Notes under the pieces: generated by a model | Database searches by the model: none | What the model was told of the DNA's origin: nothing | What the model saw: the letters and a program-made list of their open reading frames with translations, nothing else | In this document: positions 59,661-64,000 of the stretch, one piece after another | Layout of the letters: each line of letters begins with the position of its first letter | Position numbering within the stretch: position 1 is the first letter of the stretch | From: Candidatus Thorarchaeota archaeon | GTDB lineage: Archaea; Asgardarchaeota; Thorarchaeia; Thorarchaeales; Thorarchaeaceae | Direction of reading: 5' to 3' | DNA length: 64,000 nt | Assembly: GCA_013388835.1 (NCBI GenBank) | Contig: JACAEL010000068.1 | Coordinates: forward strand, 17,664 to 81,663 | Program-made: the position numbers and the translations under genes

Positions 59661-60412
59661 CAAGACTGGGTCAGAAGAAACAACTCAAACGGTTACCAGC
59701 ACCAGCACACTGGCCCATTAGCAGGAAGAGCACCAAGTTCACCATAAGACCTCGTCCAGGACCACATCCAAAGGACTCGTGCATTCCAATAGGAATACTC
59801 CTCAGAGAGGTCATGGGATACGCCCACGATATGCGAGAGATCAGGAAGATTCTCACAGCAGGGCAAGTCAAGGTGGACGGACGAACTGTGAAGCAGGCAG
59901 GCTTTCCATTGGGAGTCATGGATGTTATCACTGTTGAGTCGTCTGGCCAGAACTTTCGAATCCTGCCAAGGACGGACGGAAAACTCGTTCCAGTCCCCAT
60001 TCAGCAGGACGAGGCGGGTTTCAAGGTCTGTCGCATTCAGAGCAAGAGGATGGTGAAAGGAGGTGCAGTGCAACTGAGCCTCCACGATGGCCGTTGTCTT
60101 CTCCTGCCGAAGGACCACAATCCCGAAGACTACAGACTCTTGGACTCCCTCAAGATACTCGTCCCAGACCAACACCTGGTATCGAAGTTCCCACTTGAAA
60201 AGGGAGCCCATGTCATAATCACTCGTGGCAAGAACGTTGGAATACAGGGAAAGGTGGTTCAGGTTGAGAAGAGATACGGTACATTCGCCAGCATTGTCAC
60301 CGTGGAGGACCTACAGGGAAAGAAAGTGCAGACCGCACTTCAGTACGTGTTCGTTGTCGGCAGCAACAAGCCTGAGGTCACACTGATTTCCGCTGGAGGT
60401 GCCAAGGAGTGA
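59657..60412 (+). CDS. rps4e: Ribosomal protein eS4
   Basis: A 251-residue eS4: LGQKKQLKRLPAPAHWPISRKSTKF-like start, PGPHPKDSCIPIGILLREVMGYAHDMREIRKILTAGQVKVDGR (S4 domain) and a C-terminal KOW region (EKGAHVIITRGKNVGIQGKVVQVEKRYG). Starts at GTG 59657 overlapping the uL24 stop. Confidence 0.96.
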   Translation: MTRLGQKKQLKRLPAPAHWPISRKSTKFTIRPRPGPHPKDSCIPIGILLREVMGYAHDMREIRKILTAGQVKVDGRTVKQAGFPLGVMDVITVESSGQNFRILPRTDGKLVPVPIQQDEAGFKVCRIQSKRMVKGGAVQLSLHDGRCLLLPKDHNPEDYRLLDSLKILVPDQHLVSKFPLEKGAHVIITRGKNVGIQGKVVQVEKRYGTFASIVTVEDLQGKKVQTALQYVFVVGSNKPEVTLISAGGAKE

Positions 60413-60984
60413 GCACGCCAAACGAGCAGGTGATTATCAGCGAGTGGGACGCCCACCCAATGCGCAAGCCCTTCATATCGAAGGTTGTCGTGGACATGTG
60501 TGTCGGAGGTGGAGAGACGCTCAACAAGGCTACAACAATACTTGAGGCTCTCACAGGACAGACACCGGTCCAATCAATTGCAAGACAGACAATCCGTGAC
60601 TTCGGAATACGAAAGAAGGAGGCGATTGCAGTGCGCGTGACGCTCCGACATGAGAAGGCTGTCGAGTTCCTGAAGAGAGCCCTGAAGGCAAAGGACGACG
60701 CACTCCTGATCAGGAACTGGGATGAGGACGGCAACTTCGCCTTTGGAATAAGCGAACACATTGATCTGCCCGGTGTCAAGTACGACCCACAGCTCGGAGT
60801 ACAGGGCATGAACATAACAGTCTGTCTGGAACGGCCCGGGTACAGAGTGAAGAGGCGGCGCAGACAGCAGTCCAAGGTTCCCTGGCGTCATAGACTGACT
60901 CCTGAGGAGAGCATGGTGTTCGTGCGAAAGGAGTTTGGTATCGAGATACTTGAGAAGGAAAGGGAACGGACCTATATGGTGTAG
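60409..60984 (+). CDS. rpl5: Ribosomal protein uL5
   Basis: A 191-residue uL5: KPFISKVVVDMCVGGGETLNKATTILEALTGQTPVQSIARQTIRDFGIRKKEAIAVRVTLR in outline, then ISEHIDLPGVKYDPQLGVQGMNITVCLERPG. It binds 5S rRNA. GTG start overlapping the eS4 stop (GTGA). Confidence 0.96.
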   Translation: MSTPNEQVIISEWDAHPMRKPFISKVVVDMCVGGGETLNKATTILEALTGQTPVQSIARQTIRDFGIRKKEAIAVRVTLRHEKAVEFLKRALKAKDDALLIRNWDEDGNFAFGISEHIDLPGVKYDPQLGVQGMNITVCLERPGYRVKRRRRQQSKVPWRHRLTPEESMVFVRKEFGIEILEKERERTYMV

Positions 60985-60996
60985 AGGCGAAAGACA

Positions 60997-61167
60997 ATGA
61001 GTACGAACAAGGACAAGGGAAAGAAGCGTAAGAGCATGGGAAAGGGAAGCCGCACGTGCATACGCTGCGGAACACACCGTGCAGTCATCCGTTCCTACGG
61101 GCTCAACATATGCCGCCGCTGTTTCAGAGAGACAGCACGGAAGATGGGCTTCAAGAAGTTCCAATAG
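60997..61167 (+). CDS. rps14: Ribosomal protein uS14
   Basis: A 56-residue zinc-containing uS14: [18 protein letters not shown] then [20 protein letters not shown], with the C-x2-C ... C-x2-C zinc site and the conserved GFKK end. The first 18 residues are Lys-rich ([14 protein letters not shown]). ATG 60997 to TAG 61167, in the standard place between uL5 and uS8. Confidence 0.95.
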   Translation: MSTNKDKGKKRKSMGKGSRTCIRCGTHRAVIRSYGLNICRRCFRETARKMGFKKFQ

Positions 61168-61180
61168 GAGGACACAGAGA

Positions 61181-61573
61181 ATGCCGCTACTAGACCCATT
61201 GGCTGACGCGCTAACCAGCATATACAACAGTGAGATTATAGGCAAATCGGAGGTCGTAATCGCACCCGCCTCTGGCCTGATAGAGAGAGTCCTCCAAGTC
61301 ATGCAGAGGAAGGGCTACATAGGTGAGTTTGAGCGAATCGACGACGGCATGGCAGGAAGGTTCCGAATCCAGTTGATGGGCCGGACAAACAAGTGCGGAG
61401 CCATAAGGCCACGTTATCCGGTCAAGCGTGACAACTTCGAGAAGTATGAGAAGCGGTTTCTGCCAGCCTACAACTACGGAGTACTGATAGTCACAACCCC
61501 TCTAGGTGTAATGACACACGAGGATGCAAAGGCCCGCAAGGTTGGGGGAAGACTGCTCGCATATGTGTACTGA
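61181..61573 (+). CDS. rps8: Ribosomal protein uS8
   Basis: A 130-residue uS8: [30 protein letters not shown] in outline, [63 protein letters not shown] 61181 is preceded by AGGAGG at 61166-61171, giving a good ribosome site. Confidence 0.96.
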   Translation: MPLLDPLADALTSIYNSEIIGKSEVVIAPASGLIERVLQVMQRKGYIGEFERIDDGMAGRFRIQLMGRTNKCGAIRPRYPVKRDNFEKYEKRFLPAYNYGVLIVTTPLGVMTHEDAKARKVGGRLLAYVY

Positions 61574-61583
61574 GGTGCTACAG

Positions 61584-62147
61584 ATGTCGGTCCATGCAGT
61601 ATACGAGAAGCAAATCCAAATACCCGAGAAGTGCAAGGTCACGATTGAAGACAGGACAGTGACTGTCAGCGGTCCGATGGGTACAGTCAGTCGGTCATTC
61701 ATGGATTCTCAGACCACAATCAGGCTGGACGGCCGCGAGTTTGTCGCATCGACCACCTCGAAACGAAAGCACGACCGGGCCATGGTGGGGACTATCGTTG
61801 CACACCTCCGCAACATGTTCGACGGCGTCCAGCATGGCTACAAGTACGAACTGAAAGTGGTCTACTCCCACTTTCCTATGAACATCGAGGTCCGGGGAAA
61901 GGAACTGACCATCAAGAACTTCATCGGTGAACGTGGTGTGCGCAAGGCCCATCTGATTGGCGACGTCAAGATTCAGGTCGCTGAAGATGAGATCACCATT
62001 ACAGGGATAGATCTAGAGCAGGTGTCGCAGAGTGCAGCTAACATCCAATCAGCATGCAAGCTGCGGGGAAAGGACAGGCGAGTCTACCTTGATGGTGTCT
62101 ATGTGATTCGCAAGACCGTGGGCGGGAAAACCAAGTCCGTCGTTTAG
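61584..62147 (+). CDS. rpl6: Ribosomal protein uL6
   Basis: A 187-residue uL6: KCKVTIEDRTVTVSGPMGTVSR, IVAHLRNMFDGVQHGYKYELKVVYSHFPMNIEV in outline, and ITGIDLEQVSQSAANIQSACKLRGKDRRVYLDGVYVI with the family end. ATG 61584 is ten bases after the uS8 stop. Confidence 0.96.
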   Translation: MSVHAVYEKQIQIPEKCKVTIEDRTVTVSGPMGTVSRSFMDSQTTIRLDGREFVASTTSKRKHDRAMVGTIVAHLRNMFDGVQHGYKYELKVVYSHFPMNIEVRGKELTIKNFIGERGVRKAHLIGDVKIQVAEDEITITGIDLEQVSQSAANIQSACKLRGKDRRVYLDGVYVIRKTVGGKTKSVV

Positions 62148-62160
62148 GGAGTGATGTTCG

Positions 62161-63201
62161 ATGTCTAAGGATGCTAAGACCCCAAAGAAGACCGCGAAGA
62201 AGTCAGAAGACACTCCTGAGAAGGAGCCGAAGAAGACAACGGCAAAGAGTGCCGAGAAGACTGGCACCAAGAAGACCGAGTCAGCTGCGAGGACCTCTTC
62301 AAAGAAGACTACAGAAGCTGTGGCAGAGAAACCGAAGACCGCGAAGACCGAAGTGAAGACGCGAAAGGCCCCGCAGAAGAGTGAGGCGGCGGTGAAGTCG
62401 GAGTCCAGGAAGAAGGTCACAGAGCCCGCGGCCAAGACCACGGCCGAACCTCGGAAGAGGGCCACAGCCAAGGCCGCTGCTGAACCTGAAGTCAAGACCA
62501 CATCGAGGACAAAGGCAGAAGCCGCACCAAAGAAGCGTACACCAGCCGTGACCAAAGGGGAAGAGCCAGCACCGGTAACAATGACTGAGGCAAGACCCAA
62601 GGAGAAGAAACCCAAGGCTGAGAAGGCAGAACCAGTAGCGGCTCCGCCCAAGGTCACAAAGACAGTCAAGAAGGCCCCGTCAAAGATGACCAAAGCCGTT
62701 CCTGCAGAGGTCCCCAAGAAGGAGGAGCCGCTGACCAGCGCGAAGGCGATACGTGGGTCAAGACTCTGGAGGATTACTCAGGAGAAGAAGAAGAGACAGC
62801 CTGCATTCAGACATGAGCAAGCCCATCGATGGAGGCGTATCAAGAACTCCTGGCGGAAGGTCAGAGGTATTGACAATCTTGCTCGTGAGAAGCGCAAGGG
62901 AAGGATAGCCCTAGTCAATCCGGGGTATAGGAAGCCCGTTGCAGTCAGAGCAGTCCATCCCTCCGGGTACATAGAAGTCCTTGTCTCCCGTCCTACAGAC
63001 ATTGACGGCCTTGACCCAATGAGGTATGCTGTCAGGATCGATGGCCACGTTGGCGTGAAGAAGCGCCAGGAGATAATCAAGAGGTCAGAGGCTGCATCTC
63101 TTAGAGTACTGAACCCTGGAGCGCCAGAGACTGCGGTTACTGAGGAAGAGCTATTCTCAGAGCTTGAAGGAGTTGAAGAACTGGAGGCTGAAAAGAAATG
63201 A
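62161..63201 (+). CDS. rpl32e: Ribosomal protein eL32 with a ~200-residue Lys/Ala/Thr-rich N-terminal extension
   Basis: A 346-residue protein. The C-terminal ~150 residues are eL32: KKRQPAFRHEQAHRWRRIKNSWRKVRGIDNLAREKRKG in outline, ALVNPGYRKPVAVRAVHPSGYIEVLV, INK-like MRYAVRIDGHVGVKKRQEI and an acidic tail. The first ~195 residues are low-complexity, rich in Lys, Ala, Thr, Pro and Glu (KTPKKTAKKSEDTPEKEPKK), like a histone-H1 tail. Normal eL32 is about 130 residues, so the extension more than doubles it. It is in frame with no stop and may bind rRNA or extend from the ribosome surface. Confidence 0.93.
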   Translation: MSKDAKTPKKTAKKSEDTPEKEPKKTTAKSAEKTGTKKTESAARTSSKKTTEAVAEKPKTAKTEVKTRKAPQKSEAAVKSESRKKVTEPAAKTTAEPRKRATAKAAAEPEVKTTSRTKAEAAPKKRTPAVTKGEEPAPVTMTEARPKEKKPKAEKAEPVAAPPKVTKTVKKAPSKMTKAVPAEVPKKEEPLTSAKAIRGSRLWRITQEKKKRQPAFRHEQAHRWRRIKNSWRKVRGIDNLAREKRKGRIALVNPGYRKPVAVRAVHPSGYIEVLVSRPTDIDGLDPMRYAVRIDGHVGVKKRQEIIKRSEAASLRVLNPGAPETAVTEEELFSELEGVEELEAEKK

Positions 63202-63647
63202 AACTCACGAGTCAGAAGAGGCTCGCAGCAAAGGTCATGAAGACCGGCACTTCAAGGGTCTGGATTGACCCCAAGTTCCAAGACGAGGTGTCATTGGCCA
63301 TCACGAAAGAGGACATCAGACGTCTTGTTGACGAGGGTGCCATTCAACCCAGACAGAAGACTGGTGTCAGCAGAGGCCGGGCAAGGTACTCTGAGGCACA
63401 GAAGCGCAAGGGCAGAAGAATGGGACCCGGAAGGAAGAAGGGCAAGCACACAGCTGTCTTGACAGGAAAGAGAAGATGGATGATGAAGATTAGGCCGATG
63501 CGACGAGAACTCAAACGACTCCGGGACGATGGTTCCATTGAGCCGAGGGTCTATCGTCAGTTGTACCTGAAGGCGAAAGGCAATTCGTTCAGGAACACGG
63601 CCCACCTCAAGACATACATAGCTGATCAGAGACTGGGGGTGAAGTAG
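63198..63647 (+). CDS. rpl19e: Ribosomal protein eL19
   Basis: A 149-residue eL19: LTSQKRLAAKVMKTGTSRVWIDP, then IQPRQKTGVSRGRARYSEAQKRKGRRMGPGRKKGK in outline and a basic C-terminal helix (RMRRELKRLRDDG-like, YRQLYLKAKGNSFRN). Overlaps eL32 by four bases (ATGA). Confidence 0.96.
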   Translation: MKLTSQKRLAAKVMKTGTSRVWIDPKFQDEVSLAITKEDIRRLVDEGAIQPRQKTGVSRGRARYSEAQKRKGRRMGPGRKKGKHTAVLTGKRRWMMKIRPMRRELKRLRDDGSIEPRVYRQLYLKAKGNSFRNTAHLKTYIADQRLGVK

Positions 63648-64000
63648 ATGGCGCAAGGTCCCACGTATCGAGTGAAGTTCAAGCGTCGTCGCGAAGGTAA
63701 GACGGACTACTACCGTCGCAGGAGACTACTGCTGTCGAGGCAGCATCGTCTTGTCGTCAGAAGGACGAACACGAGGACAATAGTGCAGGTGATTGCTGCA
63801 AGACCAGAGGGTGATCAGGTGGTCGCATCTGCAATCTCCTCCGAGCTCGCAGCACACGGTTGGGATGCAGGCACTGCGAACCTTCCTGCAGCGTATCTCA
63901 CCGGACTGTTAGCTGGACGTAGAGCTGTTTCGAGAGGTGTGAGTAATGCTGTGCTTGACATAGGGCTCAACCCACCAGTAAAGGGATGCAAGGTGTATGC
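63648..64000 (+). CDS. rpl18: Ribosomal protein uL18 (partial, cut by window end)
   Basis: ATG 63648 follows the eL19 stop with no gap. The visible 117 codons read GPTYRVKFKRRREGKTDYYRRRRLLLS, then LVVRRTNTRTIVQVIAARPEGDQVVASAISSEL in outline and PAAYLTGLLAGRRAVSRG...AVLDIGLNPPVKGCKVYA, the archaeal uL18 that binds 5S rRNA. The 3' part is outside the window. Confidence 0.95.
   Translation, partial: MAQGPTYRVKFKRRREGKTDYYRRRRLLLSRQHRLVVRRTNTRTIVQVIAARPEGDQVVASAISSELAAHGWDAGTANLPAAYLTGLLAGRRAVSRGVSNAVLDIGLNPPVKGCKVY

Noticed and set aside
1..64000. CRISPR arrays, insertion sequences and rRNA genes
   Set aside because: No regularly spaced direct repeats, transposase motifs, terminal inverted repeats or rRNA core sequences were seen.

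Overview
The window (about 53% G+C by eye) comes from an archaeon, and the gene content points to the Asgard group, most likely a Thorarchaeota-like lineage. Archaeal marks are two TFIIB-type transcription factors, Rpo12, aIF1, the geranylgeranylglyceryl phosphate synthase, a Get3/ArsA ATPase, the tRNA-splicing endonuclease, a type II methionine aminopeptidase and an archaeal-order ribosomal protein operon that includes the RNase P protein Rnp1. Asgard-leaning marks are a free-standing Roadblock/LC7 protein, the archaeal/eukaryotic selenocysteine pathway, and a split F420-non-reducing hydrogenase together with HdrA. The lineage is an inference from gene content; no 16S rRNA is present.

Layout. 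1-5.7 kb is a loosely packed accessory stretch: two divergent paralogues that resemble SAVED (cyclic-oligonucleotide sensor) domains, a secreted subtilisin, a secreted small protein and a two-HTH regulator. 5.8-13.4 kb is a catabolic region: a PreA-like dihydropyrimidine/dihydroorotate dehydrogenase with ferredoxin domain, an M24 peptidase, a PfkB kinase, then a tight set moaD-like / cyclic amidohydrolase / polyferredoxin / tungsten aldehyde:ferredoxin oxidoreductase. 13.9-16.8 kb is a hydrogenase operon (MvhD, MvhG, MvhA) whose large subunit is split: the C-terminal active-site peptide is a separate 53-codon gene. HdrA (48.6 kb), MobA and HypD (50.7-52.4 kb) supply partner and maturation functions. 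16.9-26.8 kb holds a flavodiiron protein, LeuRS and assorted small or membrane proteins. 27-36 kb begins with a TFB and then carries a selenocysteine island: PSTK, tRNA-Sec(UCA), an unrecognised 218-residue protein, SepSecS and SelB, with an AIR-synthase-fold protein nearby. 36-56 kb is mostly housekeeping. 56.7-64 kb is the ribosomal protein operon uL22-uS3-uL29-Rnp1-uS17-uL14-uL24-eS4-uL5-uS14-uS8-uL6-eL32-eL19-uL18 (cut by the window end).

Most notable: (i) the selB-sepsecS-orphan-tRNA-Sec gene line, in which the orphan gene is a candidate for a missing archaeal selenocysteine factor; (ii) the VhuU-like peptide with an unusual D-C-C-L-S-C motif and no terminal His, in an organism that can make selenocysteine but has Cys in all hydrogenase/Hdr positions seen here; (iii) the divergent SAVED-like pair; (iv) a ~175 bp dispersed element lying in the same orientation in front of two unrelated genes; (v) a 32-residue single-span membrane peptide encoded directly behind Get3. 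Several short genes (Rpo12, uS14, VhuU-like, two micro-membrane proteins, partial uL18) were read directly from the sequence.
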